Positions 11,549 to 23,624 of a DNA stretch of 64,000 bases are shown here, in pieces (within the stretch, counting starts at the first letter, position 1; every line of letters starts with the position of its first letter). The position numbers and the translations under genes are program-made. The notes under the pieces are model-generated. The model saw only the letters and a list, made by a program, of their open reading frames with translations. It ran no database searches and was not told where the DNA came from. The stretch is from contig NC_068971.1 in NCBI RefSeq assembly GCF_016808095.1, positions 22,370,501-22,434,500 of the forward strand, in the 5' to 3' direction. This DNA comes from Vigna angularis (lineage: Eukaryota > Streptophyta > Magnoliopsida > Fabales > Fabaceae).

Positions 11549-12478
11549 ATGGTTGGAGAAAATAATGGCGGACGAACTCTAGCGGATTACACCACTGTTA
11601 TTGGCCTTCATCACTTTAACAACATTGCAAGGCCGAGGGTCAATGCTAAAAATATGGAGGTGAAACCGGCGTTGATACGATTGGTGAAGAGTAACCAATT
11701 TAATGGACTGTCTCATGAATGTCCATGTGAACATCTGACCACATTCAACGAGATTTGCAGCACTATGAAGATCAATGGTGTGCCGGATGACGCTATAAAG
11801 CTTAGTTTTTTTCCTTTCTCCTTGGGTGGCAATGCTAAGCTATGGTTGAATTCTTTCCCGAAGGATAACTTTACTGAATGGGAAGTTGTGGTTTCAAAGT
11901 TTCTGAACAAGTACTTCCCACCGTCAAAAATCGACAAGGGTAAGCAAGAAATTTCTTCTTTTAGGCAAGGCATGGAGGAGACGTTAGGTCAAGCATGGGA
12001 TAGATACAAGAGTTTGCTGAGGAAGAAGCCCACACATGGCTTTGATGAAGCAACAATAGTCATTCTTTTCCTTGGAGGTCTAGGTTCACAAACCAAATTG
12101 ATGCTAAATACCTTAGCTGGAGGTAATATTAAGTGTAAGACTCCAGAGGAAGCTTTTGAATTGATTGACAACATGACTACTAATGATAACGAGATGCATA
12201 GTAAAAGAGGAGCTCCACCTCAACAGAAGGGAGTTCTACAATTACAATCTCAAGATGCCTTGCTTGCATAAAATAAAATTATCACTCAACAGTTGGAAGA
12301 AGTGACAAAGAAACTTTCTCTATTGCCACAAGAGATACAAAATGTTTCACTGGTTCAATGGCAGCAGCAACGATGGCAGCAACAACCTACTCCATCTGAG
12401 AAGACCACGAAGCTTGAGGAAATCTTCCAGCAATTCATGAAAATGAGCTTATCTTATTGTAAGAATATGGAGGTTTAA
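11549..12478 (+). pseudogene. Ty3 gag (Athila-type), with in-frame stop
   Basis: The frame begins with ATG at 11,549 and encodes a capsid-like gag: LIRLVKSNQFNGLSHECP, HLTTFNEICSTMKINGV, FPFSLGGNAKLWLNSFP and WDRYKSLLRKKPTHG are characteristic of the Retrotrans_gag domain. An in-frame TAA at 12,269-12,271 replaces what is usually a glutamine codon; the same frame then continues (TQQLEEVTKKLSLLPQ, a Q-rich stretch) to another TAA at 12,476-12,478. It is in frame with the protease and RT parts downstream, so gag and pol formed one continuous reading frame. Confidence 0.87.
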
Positions 12479-12856
12479 AAGTATGAAGATGCACATTGGG
12501 CAATTAGTCAACAAGATGGAGGGTTGTGAGAGGAATGTAAAAAGTAATCTTAGGGAAGAGTGTAAGACCATTGTTACTAGAAGTGGCAAAGTTAGATGAG
12601 TGAAAAATAGAGGGAAAAGAGAAAGAAAATGTGAGTGAGAAAGAAGTAATTGAGCGGAAGAGAGAACTGAGGGAGAAAAAAAGAAAGAAGAGGTAGATGA
12701 GAGAAAAAAATAAGATGTTGAAAAACCCCTTCCTTATCCAAAGACTTATTCAAGGAAGGAGAAAGAAAAATAGCTTGAGCGGTTCATGGAGATTTTTAAG
12801 AAACTGGAGATCACCATACCTTTCTCTGAAGCATTGCAACATCGTATGCAAAGTTT

Positions 12857-13756
12857 TTGAAGGAGTTCCTCACGAAGAAAAGAAAATACATTGAAAAGGA
12901 GACCATTGAAGTGCAAGGTAATTGCAGTGTAATCATACAAAAGTTATTACCTCCTAAGTTTAAAGATCCAGGAAGCTTCACCATTCTGTGTACCATAGGA
13001 GAGTTAGAAGTTGGAAGAGCATTGATTGATTTGGGAGCTAGCATTAATTTAATGTCGCTATCTATGTTCAAAAGAATTAAAGGTTTGGAACTCAAACCTA
13101 CTACAATGGAGCTCCAATTGGCGGACAAGTCTCTTAAATACCCGTATGGGGTGGTTGAAGATGTGCTGGTGAAGGTGGAAAAATTTGTATTTCCAGTGGA
13201 TTTTGTCATAATGGAGATAGAGGAGAATGGAGATGTGCCTCTCATTCTGGGGAGACCATTTATGAAGACTGCTAGAGTTTTAATTGATGTGGAGAATGAC
13301 AATCTTAAAGTAAGAGTGCAAAATAAAGAAGTGAATTTTGATGTATTCAAAGCCATGACACACCCTAAGGATGATAAAGCATGTTTCCAATTTGATATGC
13401 TTGATGAAGTTTGTATGATGCAAGAGAAGATGGTGCGTTATTCTTCTCCGTTAGAAAAAACTCTCATTGATTCATGTGAAGATTTGAATGAAGAGGAAGA
13501 GAAATTAATTGATGAGTGTATGACGGATTTGGAGGCGTTAAAGGAAATCCAAGTGGATGAGGCTAATTTTAAGAAGATTGATACCAAAGAAGAAGTTAAA
13601 GAAAAGAAGTTGGAATTAAAGATGTTACCATCATATTTGAAGTATGTTTTCTTAGAAGAAGATGGAACAAAACCAGTTATCATTAGTAATTCTTTGCTTC
13701 TTGAAGAAGAAGAAAAGTTGGTAGAATTATTGAAAGCCAACAAAGAAGCTATTTGA
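12857..13756 (+). pseudogene. Ty3 aspartic protease region
   Basis: Same frame as gag. The retropepsin domain lies in the first 170 residues: ALIDLGASINLMS is the active-site motif (DLGA, as in Athila-like elements, rather than DTGA), VDFVIMEIEENGDVPLILG is the flap-to-ILGRPF stretch. The rest is an acidic, lysine-rich linker (ESCEDLNEEEEK-like) leading to RT. The frame ends at a TGA at 13,754-13,756 but resumes in frame 43 bases later, so the stop is an internal lesion. Between 12,479 and 12,856 the frame is broken by several further stops. Confidence 0.88.
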
Positions 13757-13798
13757 TGCTCAATCTCGGATCTCAAAGGTATAAGTCCAACTTACTGC

Positions 13799-16012
13799 AT
13801 GCATAAAATATTTATGGAGGATGACTATAGACCAATTGCTCAACCACAAAGAAGGTTAAATCCTATGATGAAGGAGGTGGTTAGAAAAGAAGTATTGAAG
13901 CTTTTGGAAGCTGGCATTATATATTCAATCTCTGACAGTGAATGGGTGAGTCTAGTACAGGTAGTGCCAAAGAAAGGTGGGATGACAGTAATTTATAATG
14001 AGAAGAATGAGCTCATTCCTACTAGAACAGTTACTGGGTGGCGGATGTGCATTGATTATAGGAAGTTAAATAAGGCCACTAGGAAAGATCATTTTCCCCT
14101 TCCTTTTATGGATCAGATGGTTGAAAGATTGGCAGGTCAGGCTTTTTATTGCTTTCTAGATGGATATTTTGGATACAACCAAATTGTGGTAGATCCAAAA
14201 GACCAAGAGAAGACGACATTCACGTGTCCATTTGGTGTATTCGCTTACAGAAAGATTCCATTTGGGTTATGTAACGCTCTAGCTACGTTTCAAAGGTGTA
14301 TACAGGAAGTTTTCGCGGATCTCATAGAAAAGTGTATTGAAGTCTTCATGGATGATTTTTCGGTGTTTGGAGATTCTTTCCAAAGGTGTTTAGAGAATGT
14401 GGATATTGTCCTTAAGAGATGTGTTCGAACAAATCTTGTGCTTAATTGGGAGAAATGCCATTTTATGGTAACAGAAGGAATTGTGTTGGGTCACAAGATT
14501 TCTGCTAGGGGGATTGAAGTGGATAAAGCCAAAGTGGAGGTCATTGAGAAACTTCCACCGCCAAAAAACGTAAAGGGAATTAGAAGTTTTTTAGGCCATA
14601 CTAGGTTTTATAAAAGATTTATTAAAGACTTCTTGAAGATTGCTAAACCATTGAGAAATTTGCTTGTTAAAGACGTACCCTTTGTGATGAATGAAGAATG
14701 TTTAAAAGGTTTTGACATCTTGAAAAGCAAATTGGTTTCGGCCCTAGTGATTGTAGCTCCAGATTGGAATCAAAATTTTGAACTAATGTGTGATGCCAGT
14801 GATTATGCAATAGGTGTTGTGCTTGGTCAGAGAAAAGAGAAGGTATTTCACACTATCTATTATGCTAGCATAGTTTTGAAGGATGCCCAATTAAATTATG
14901 CCATTACTGAGAAGGAATTTCTAGCTATAGTTTACCCCTTGGAGAAATTTAGACCTTACCTTATTGGGTCTAAGGTGATCATTTACACGGATCATGCAGC
15001 TATAAAGTATTTGTTAACAAAGCCGAATTCTAAGCCACGTTTGATTAGATGGGTGCTCTTATTACAAGAATTTGATGTGGAAATCGCTGACAAGAAGGGG
15101 AGTGGAAATTTGATTGCTGATCACCTATCTCGGTTAGTTAATAGGAAGGTTACAAGTAAGGAAAAAGAAATCTGGGAGTCTTTTTCAGATGAGACACTCT
15201 TGTATATTCAACAAAGGCCATGGTTTGCTGATATGACTAATTTTAAAGCTGCAAGAGTAATTCCGGAGGACTTGAATTGGCAACAGAGGAAGAAGTTTTT
15301 GCATGATGCCAAACAGTTTATTTGGGATGATCCTTACTTGTTCAAAATTGGAGTAGATAATCTTTTGAGGTGGTGTGTGACAAATGAAGAAGCAGAAGAA
15401 ATTCTCTGCCACTGTCATGATTCACCTTATGGGGGAAATTTTAATGGAGAAAGAACAACAACAAAAGTTCTCCAGTCAGGATTTTATTGGCCTACCCTGT
15501 TTAAAGATGCTCATAATCATGCCAGAAATTGTGATAAATGTCAAAGGACTAGGGTTATTTCAAGACGTCATGAGATGCCATTACAAGGCATCTTAGAGGT
15601 TGAAGTCTTTGATTTCTGGGGTATTGATTTTGTGGGACCCTTTCCACCATCTTTGAACAATGAATACATATTGGTGTCGGTGGATTATGTGAGTAAATGG
15701 GTGGAAGCCCTGTCTTGTCCTAAGAATGATGTTAGCACTGTGATTAAATTTTTGAAGAGGCAAATTTTCTCACGCTTTGGAACTCCAAGAGTACTTATTA
15801 GTGATGGAGGTTCTCATTTTTGCAACTTTCAGCTTGCAAAAGTACTCAAACATTATGGTGTGAAGCATAAGGTGGCTGCACCTTATCATCCACAAACAAA
15901 TGAGCAAGCTGAGGTGTCTAACATGGAGATAAAGAGGATCTTGGAGAAAATATTTGCTTCATCAAGAAAGGACTGGTCACATAAATATGTTGATGCTCTT
16001 TGGGCATATTGA
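13799..16012 (+). pseudogene. Ty3 reverse transcriptase, RNase H and integrase
   Basis: A 737-codon open stretch, in frame with gag and protease. Reverse transcriptase: [34 protein letters not shown], and [12 protein letters not shown] with the catalytic DD. RNase [48 protein letters not shown]. Integrase: zinc-binding H/H/C/C around [10 protein letters not shown] to CDKCQRT; core with D in [12 protein letters not shown] in [11 protein letters not shown] in NEQAEVSN. The frame stops at TGA 16,010-16,012, where an arginine codon is usual. This is the best preserved part of the element. Confidence 0.92.
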
Positions 16013-16059
16013 ACGGCAATGAAGACATTTATGAGTTTATCACCTTTTTCAGTTAATCT

Positions 16060-16512
16060 ATGGGAAAGCATGTCATCTGCCAGTGGATAGAGCATAAAGC
16101 TTTGTGGGCTCTAAAATTTTTAAATTTTGATCCCTATGATACTCAAAATAAACACAGAAGGCAAATACTGGAGCTTGAAGAGATGCAGTTGCATGCATAT
16201 GATTCATCTAGGAATTATAAAGAAAAGGTAAAATTCTATCATGACAGGAAGCTGATAAAAAGGGTTTCTAATCCAGGGCAGCATGTGTTACTGTTCAATT
16301 CACGTTTGAAGCTGTTTCTTGGGAAGTTGAAGTCAAAATGGTCAGGACCATTCATAGTAAAGGATGTGCATCCCCATGGAGCAATTGAGTTGGTAGATCC
16401 AGCTGCTAGTGATCCACAAAGAAGTTGGGTAGTGAATGGTCAACGTCTAAAGCACTATTTGGGAGGAGAAGTGGAACGCCTTTCCACAGCTATGAAGTTG
16501 GTTGATCCATGA
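16060..16512 (+). pseudogene. Integrase C-terminal domain, frameshifted
   Basis: After the stop at 16,012 the integrase frame goes on as far as YGKACHLPV (about 16,059-16,085), then a loss of about two bases near 16,086 shifts the frame. From there EHKALWALKFLNFD, VKFYHDRKLIKRVSNPG and KLKSKWSGPFIVKDV match the C-terminal part with its GPF module. The frame ends at TGA 16,510-16,512. It is directly followed by AAGAAGCGCTTACTGGGAGG, a stretch I recognise as conserved after pol in related elements. Confidence 0.87.
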
Positions 16513-17863
16513 GCTTATTGGGTCAAGCTAGTGACGTTAAAGAAGCGCTTACTGGGAGGCAACCCAGTTTTCTAAACTTGTCTTTTTATTTTTGTGAACA
16601 TTATTTTGCTTCTGTTTTTAGAATAGATGTTGATGTACTCAGTTTGATACTTATATCTGATGCGATGGTTTGATATTGATTTGCGTGTGATGAGTATTGC
16701 TTGATGATGCTTTGATATTGATTAATGTTGAGATGTTACATAAGATGCTGATATACAGGTGGTTGTTCACAAACTGTGTGAACAGATGCATGATGTTATG
16801 ATTGTGATTATGATGCTAAGCAAGATGTGTATTTGGTGTATGTGGAACATTAAATTAACTTATATGTAAGGTTTTGAACTCCAGAGTATTTGTTGTGAAT
16901 GATTGATATTCTTTTGAAAGCATGAATGATTTTGCCCAGGTTTCTATGATTGAACTACTTGCTTGCTTGTGTCATATGATCAAGGCCATTTTTTATTACC
17001 CTTTTTCTTAGCCAATGTATGATTTTAGCCTAAATGAAAGCGAGCACGAAGTGTTCAACCTTTTTGAACCTTAAGCCTTAAAGAGATTATAAAAATCCTT
17101 TGTGAAAATCTTTACCTTGAGTTAAGTTGAGAATCATGGTGTGGTATTGATAAAGGTTCAAGTTTGGGGTTGATTGGGAGAATTGAAAAAGAAAGTAATG
17201 AAAAGCATTGAGCTTAGTATTGAGCAAGTATGAAAAAGAGAAAAGAAAATAGAATGTAAAGAAAGAAAAGCTTAATGTAAAAAGGGGAAAGTTGGGAAAT
17301 GAGTGAGATTGGTTTGTCTAAAGAGAGATTGTATTTGAATGATAAATTTATGAATGACTTTCTTAACTCAAGGATTTTGTGATCTTGAAAAACCAATTTT
17401 TCTTCTTAGCCCAGCCACGTTACAAGCCATGGAAAGTCCTTGTGATGATACTGGTCTGTAATTATGTTTGATTGTGGTAAATGAAAGGCAATTTTGTTCT
17501 ATGTGACATTGGGATAAGTAGAGTGAAGGAGTGACCTCTATATACACATGTGAGATTGAGTGAAACACCTTGTCTGGTGAGGAATAGTTCCATGAATACA
17601 TGATTACATTTATGCTTCGTTAATTGATCATTCATGAGAATAACATCTGTTGGATATTATGTGATTATGTGAACACCATGATGAGTGATTTTAATCAAGG
17701 CATGTGTACATCTTGACTGAATTCTATTTAATGAGCTGATTTGAGTAATTACTTGTCTTGGAAGAAAGAGTTTTTGAATATGTTGAACCATTGTATTGAT
17801 TGATGGAAGACTGAGTTATATCTTGTTTGCTTGAGGACAAGCAAAGTTCTAAGTTTGGAGTTG
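16513..17863 (+). other. Non-coding 3' region of the Athila-type element with polypurine tract
   Basis: About 1.35 kb without a convincing frame; the AAAAGAGAAAAG tract at 17,230-17,290 is low-complexity. An env-like gene, common here in Athila elements, is not seen in any frame. The tract AAGTTTGGAGTTG at 17,851-17,863, directly before the LTR, is the likely polypurine primer for plus-strand synthesis. Confidence 0.7.
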
Positions 17864-18220
17864 TGATAACGGTTGAAATACCGTTATTTTTATACTTAAT
17901 TTTGATATTAAAAACATCCTTTATGACTTAGAAACTAGCTTGAAATCATGCTTTTGCTTAAGTTGTGATAATAAGAGAGTTGAAGGTGGTATTATTGGTT
18001 TTATGCTTGGTTTTCCTTGTTTTGACAGGAATTAAGATGAATTGGATGAAGAAGTTGAAGTAGCAAGGAGTTGGAGTCAAGAAAGGCTGAAAAAGCAGCA
18101 CATAGAAGAATCGCAGATAGCGCTGAGCGTCATTTTGGGGCACTGAGCGCCAGGTTCTTCTGTCTCACGCATGAGCGCCACCGCTAAGCGCCAAGTTCTA
18201 TTGTCTCACGCCTGAGTGCC
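17864..18220 (+). repeat. Truncated 3' LTR of the Athila-type element
   Basis: Starts TGATAACGGTTGAAATACCG, 357 bp, colinear with 9,849-10,206 of the 5' LTR. It breaks off inside the GCGCC-rich tract (CACGCCTGAGTGCC), directly against a second LTR start at 18,221. Confidence 0.88.
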
Positions 18221-18291
18221 TGATAACGGTTGAAAAACCGTTATTTTTATACTTAATTTTGACATTAAAAACACCCTTTATGACTTAGAAA
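18221..18291 (+). repeat. 71-bp second start of the same LTR family
   Basis: TGATAACGGTTGAAAAACCG to GACTTAGAAA, a further copy of LTR bases 1-71 abutting the truncated 3' LTR in the same orientation. The sequence after 18,291 is unrelated. Confidence 0.88.
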
Positions 18292-19035
18292 ATAAAATCC
18301 CTCTTCTACCCTAACATGCCCATTGCTAGCCAACCCCAACAAGATAAGGAATGTGAGCTTCCAACACCTTATAACAAATCTGACACCTATTTATTTTGAC
18401 AACAATGTATCTTCAACCAAACAGATGCATCAAGGCCATTCCATGCTTCCTCCAACCAGCACTCCTTGGACAAGTTTGGAGAATAAATGCTTCCTTCTAA
18501 CATAAGCGTATTGTAACCACGTCAGGTTTATCACTCTGATGATACCAATGTTACCCTTCTGGTAGATCACAATGTTGTTAGATGGAATTTTACTCTCCAA
18601 ATGCCTTCTCAACTAGACATCATTATCATCAACACTCACATCCTCTTGGTTGTCTCTTCAATGATGGATGCTCTCAAAGAAGTTATTGTCAAGACAACTG
18701 ATCTCACATAATGACACCAGTCCTTTTTTAAGATGCTTCTAATGATGAAGTAGTGTTGTTGAACATCATAATGGCTGCAATGTTACCTCTACCACCAAGC
18801 CCAACCAAACCAATAAGGCCAACCCCATAAACACCAATTTCTACCCCTCAAACTACCCTTGCCACAACCTCTACAATCCCACAACCACAACCTTTAACCA
18901 TACTTCCTCCTTTAGACACCCTCACCTTAATCAACGAACCATCCACCCCATCCATTCTTGATCATGTGCACTCCATCATTGCTGATAACAATGCTCAATA
19001 AGAAGCAATGTGATCGTTGAAACCAATCCCTGTTA
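18292..19035 (+). pseudogene. Remnant of a retroelement extra ORF with proline-rich tail
   Basis: In the plus strand a frame reads TNVTLLVDHNVVRWNFTLQM, then MMDALKEVIVKTTDLT, and after a shift a proline/threonine-rich tail (TPQTTLATTSTIPQPQPLT). This looks like the C-terminal part of the plant-transposon-domain ORF found in SIRE-like elements in the env position; the minus-strand element at 39,693 has the same kind of ORF. It is followed directly by a SIRE-like LTR, which supports that. Stops and shifts show it is dead. The identification is tentative. Confidence 0.4.
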
Positions 19036-20463
19036 TGTTGTTTTTTATTATGACAACACATTAATAGCAACAACACATGAATGTTGTCATGTCACAACAG
19101 AAAAGTGTTTCTGTGTTGTGTTATACATATGTGGAATATGTACATGCTTATTGTGTTATAGGCACATACTGTGATAAATGCATACATTGGACATACTGTG
19201 TTGGTTATGCATACTATTGTGATTATGATTTGATTATATTTGTGTATGCACACTGTATATTTTTGTGTAATGAAAACCACAAGCACAAAAACATATTTGC
19301 ATGACATAATCGATTACAATATTGTAGTAATCAATTAAGGTCATCAGACAGCTTATGTTTTAAACTGTGGCAAAACAACTAGTTTGAATCGATTACATTA
19401 GTTCTTAAATCGATTAAATTTCGTGTGTTTGCATATATCTTTTTCAAATATGCTGTGATGATTTTGTTGAGAGGAAAAGTTTTCAAAATTTGTTTAAGTG
19501 TTAAGCTTGATCGATTACATATGTTATGTATTCAATTAAGTCTGTTATGTTTTGAAAACTAATTTCATGCTAGTCATAACTGCTTTAACGGTCATATTTT
19601 TAAATCTGTTTGACTAACATTAAATGTGAATCAATTACATTAATTGAGCATTCAATTAATAGCTGAGTTAGTTGTAATTATGTTACATCTGTTTTATGTA
19701 ACCGATTACATTACTAACGTAATCGAGTACTTTGTGTCTGATATGACAGTAACTATAAATTGACACATTGTTTGTAATTTTGTAACTTTTGATCATTTTA
19801 ACAATTTCATATCTTACAGTTTTGATCTTAGAGAGATTTACAGATTGCACATACGCTCCAAGAATCAAGAAGCAAAGATTGTAAAGAGCCTTGACAAATT
19901 TATGAGAGAAGATTGAAGAGCTTTGATAGACTGATCAAATCCGCACTGCTGAAGGTGTATTTGCTGTTATTAGAAAGGAAATATGCACTTATTGGTTGTG
20001 TTGTTCCCTGTTCGTGTGCAACAAGAAGAAGAGTGAGGAGCTCTTGGACTTTGAGAGGGGATTCTCGAAGGGATACTGCAACAAGGCCGTGTGGTGCTCT
20101 GTGTACAGGTGTATTCATTTCTATATTTGATTGTTTGAGTGGGAAAGGTGTTTACATTGTGAGAGTGTGTTCACTGTAAAACCTTTGGTGTAATTATCCA
20201 ATCATTATTGTGAATTATCCTTCAAGCAATGGTTGATTGGAAGGGTGACTGGATGTAGGCATTGAGGCCGAGTTAGTATAAAAACTGTGTTTGATCTTCT
20301 CTCCTTATCTCTTTATATTTTTTTGCATACATTCTTTGCTTACCGCGCAAGAAAGATTTCAAGATCATTCTATTTCTACAAAAAGATTTTAAAAGTGCAT
20401 GTTTTTAAAAACACCAATTCACCCTCTCTTGGTGTGGAGAAACAAGCTTCATTATTTCTAACA
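19036..20463 (+). mobile_element. SIRE-like copia LTR, 5' end missing
   Basis: Matches the LTR at 7,527-9,848 from its GACAACACAT portion to the end CACCAATTCACCCTCTCTTG ... TTTCTAACA, including AATCGATTACA words, the ATAAATTGACAC segment and the GGCCGAGTTAGTATAAAAAC promoter-like segment near 20,265. The first ~90 bp of the family LTR are missing or unrecognisable. No internal region is attached on the right. Confidence 0.72.
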
Positions 20464-22868
20464 ATTTTTAAGACTTTTCATTTAGTTTGAACTTAATGTC
20501 TGTCTCGGGGTACATCTTAGAGCTTGATGCAATTATTGAAAGTTCTTAGGGATGAGATTTCAGTAACGAAACTAACTAAATCAAACCAGCTGTGCAATCA
20601 CCAGGGATGAGGTTGTGTGTTTGGATTCACTGTTTTGGAACTTAAGGCACATTTTATGGACTTCTTACACCAAGGGATTGGGTGATGGTTTGTCATACTT
20701 AAGTATGCAAAACAAGAGGGATCTGAGTGTTCTAACTTTAGAAAACATGGAAAGTGGAATTCTCTACTAATTGTATGTATGTTTTGTTTGTGTTTCTTTT
20801 ATGCAGTTTGGCTACAAATGTTTATACTTTCCACTGGTTTGGTTTGTGCTTAAAGCTTGTTTCGGGATATGGCTTAGAGCATGATCTAGTTGTTGGAAGA
20901 TCCTAGGGATAGGATTTCAACAGCCCAAATGAGAGTACTAAGTGATCTTGCAACAAAAGGGATCTTAGTGAGGTTATTTAGGAAATCCATTTCAATCATT
21001 CTACATATTGGAACTGTTGTTTAGTTGGTGTGCTCACATTTTGCAATTTTTGTTTATTCTTTTCCTTGTCTCTTTTTTTGTGTTTTTCATTTTTCTATTT
21101 TACTTCTCTATATGTTACTTTTATTTTAATCTTTATGTTTTTCAATTTTCAATTCTCAAATCTTGGTTTCTATAAAAATTGGACTAACATGTTTGTTCGA
21201 ATTGCTTGGTGTTCTTGCAAGGGATAAGTGTGAAAGTTGATGAGGAGGAGAATTTATTTGCTTAGTGAATTTATGAGTTGAGTGCATCTAAAAAGAATAA
21301 AATAAGTTGGGTAATTTTATTCGCTTAGCCCACAGCTCTGGTGCGCTCGACGAATAAACACAAATCTAAAAAAAATCGCTTAACGAATTTCTCACTACAA
21401 CTTTGGTTCTGTTAGTTACCTTATTCACTCAGCGAGCAGTTCGCTTAGCGAATCGCTGAGCAAATAGTTCGCTGTAGTTTCTGATTTTGTGTAATTCTCA
21501 TCATTCGTTCAATGTTCTTTTGTGCTTAGCTAATATTATGCATTTGACTTCTCCTAAGACCACCACAAGGCCTTCTTCAAGAGCATAACCTGCTGAGGCA
21601 CAAGAAGAAAACCTTTTTTTTAAACTATGATTAACATAAATTCTCTTTCGAGTTTGCGACACCCCTTCTATGGCCTGAGGGCATGCTTGAGTCGAGGTTG
21701 GGGAGTGCCTACGCAGAGGTTGATGGTGATGAGGATCATGGAGCAGCATGAGGAACCAGATCCAGATAGATGCAGCCAAGCTATGATGACTGAACAAATG
21801 GAGAGTTTTTCTTATTTTTTAGTTATGTTATTTATGTTTTGTAATATGTTTTAAACTGTGTTAGAAGTTGAATTATGTTTTTAATTTGTGTAGTTGCATA
21901 AACATGTAACTTTTTGAATTTAATGTGATGCATATTTGATTCAATTTATATGATTTTGAAAGATGATATGTGTGATCATGGTTGCAATATGATTCATAAT
22001 TAATCTTGTGCGTAAGTATGAACAATGACTAGATTTGTTGAGTGTTGAGAGTGTGTGTTGAGAATGAGAGATACTATGAGTTTTCCTAGATATGGAATTG
22101 ACTTTTGCATTATTGTAATTCTACATACATACACACAATTTTTGGTTAAGGATGAGAAAGACAATGTTGTTATTGATTGTATAACTTCTTGGCCAAATAG
22201 CTAACCTTGATACATCATATATGATACATTTGTGAACCTAATATATGTTATCCTACTTTACACTCTAGAAGAGAACATGTGATATGCTTTAAAAGAGGGT
22301 AAGGTTGAATTCAAGTTTTGGGGAAGAAAAGATATTAAATAAAAAAAAATTGATAAAAAAGGTGAATGAATTGAAAAAGAAGGTTCAATTGTGAAAGAAT
22401 ATGGTATGGGATGAGAGATATATATTGGGATATAATGACTTAATTGAGAATTTAAGCATGTACTTGTGTTCTCTTCTTAAGAGAAGACTTTGAATCCAGG
22501 AAAAACCATGATTCTTTTTCTAGCCAAGCCCAGCTTTAACCTGAAAAGACCTTTTGACTTAACAAATGGTGTGTGAAGTGTGTGAATTAGATGATGCGCA
22601 AAAGATGATGAAGTTCTATGACAAATCTATTGTCATGTGAGGACAAACACTTAATTGGTGAGTGATGTTGAATTTTGGTATGGTCGTTCATTTCTATGCA
22701 CAGGTGATTTTGTGAGTGATGAATGCACCATGTCATACTTGTTTGAAATCTTTGGGAATGCATATGACTTTTTCTAATGTGCAAAGTCATTTTATCAAAA
22801 TATCATATGTCTATGGTGTTGTTTGTATAATTTCATGAGGACATGAAATAATTCAAGTTTGGGGGAGT
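20464..22868 (+). mobile_element. 3' internal part of a second Ty3 (Athila-like) element
   Basis: No coherent long frame, but it leads into a polypurine tract (AAGTTTGGGGGAGT at 22,855-22,868) and an LTR, so it is the internal 3' end of a plus-strand Ty3 element. It contains two copies of a roughly 80-bp segment, at about 20,493 and 20,849 (shared GGCTTAGAGC/ATCTTAGAGC, GGGAT(G)AGGATTTCA), and a tract with TTCGCTTAGCGAATCGCTGA at 21,320-21,480. A short frame near 21,640-21,790 (MRIMEQHEEPDPDR) may be the end of a gag or env-like ORF but is not identifiable. Confidence 0.55.
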
Positions 22869-23624
22869 TGATAAGTGTGAAAAATACTTGTTTTCATACT
22901 TATAAATGAGCTTAAAGTTGTAATTATTCATGAAATACTGTGTTTTCTTCATTGAAAAGTTGTAATAGGAAGTAGGAAAGTTGTTTAGGCAATTGTACAA
23001 GAACTTATACATCAGTGGAGTGCTATTAGATATTTCTCGCTAAGCCAGTCTTTAATCACTCGGCTAAAAAGATGATTATTCGCTCAGCGCACCAAGACAA
23101 TTCACTGAACGAATTATGGACAGTTAAAGGATATGCAATTGATTATTCGCTCAGTGCATGATAGTTCTGCGTTAAGCAGATTAATTACATTAGATTTGGC
23201 TTTTAAGTTCGAGACAGATAGAAAGAGAACAACTTCTTAGAGAAGTTCCGGATAGAGGAAAGAAACGAAAACATCTCAGGAACTTTAAGAGACTATTTCA
23301 AAGCATCAAGACACCATTTTTGCAAGGGATTGTTTCAAATGTGTACGTTCTAGATGACTAGAAGTAGTTAAATTTTTCTTTCGTTCCTGTTCAACGTAAT
23401 GAAACTTAACTCCAACGAAGTTTCTTTTAAATATAAATTCCTTGCACACCAACTGTTTGATAAAATACCAAAAAGAGTTCTTGTGTTGTTTTATGCATTT
23501 TGATGTCAAATTGAGTTATAAAAGGAAGAATTTTCATTGTTGCACAAGTCCCTTGGGAGAACGATACTCTGAACTTACTCTTTATTACTTGGAACAATTT
23601 GGTATACTTGCAAAAAGGTTATCA
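22869..23624 (+). repeat. 3' LTR of the second Ty3 element
   Basis: TGATAAGTGTGAAAAATACT to GGTTATCA, 756 bp. It carries the CGCTCAGCGCACC-type motifs (23,035-23,180) and ends with the same U5 signature as the Athila LTR (GAACGATACTC ... TTTGGTATACTTGCAAAAAGG). The 5' portion of the element is not in the window. Confidence 0.8.

Larger units (their letters stand above)
9849..18220 (+). mobile_element. Athila-type Ty3 LTR retrotransposon, degenerate, 3' LTR truncated
   Basis: Order is LTR (9,849-11,208), primer-binding site, one long gag-protease-RT-RNase H-integrase frame (11,549-16,512), a 1.3-kb non-coding tail, a purine-rich tract and a partial second LTR (17,864-18,220). Domain order with integrase last defines the Ty3 superfamily. 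The tRNA-Asp-type PBS and the protease DLGAS motif point to the Athila/Tat clade. The usual env-like frame between pol and 3' LTR is absent. It was inserted into a SIRE-like LTR; the right target site is lost. Confidence 0.88.

Noticed and set aside
18323..18612. Short frames on both strands as host genes
   Set aside because: They sit between retroelement pieces and the sequence is better read as a decayed retroelement ORF.
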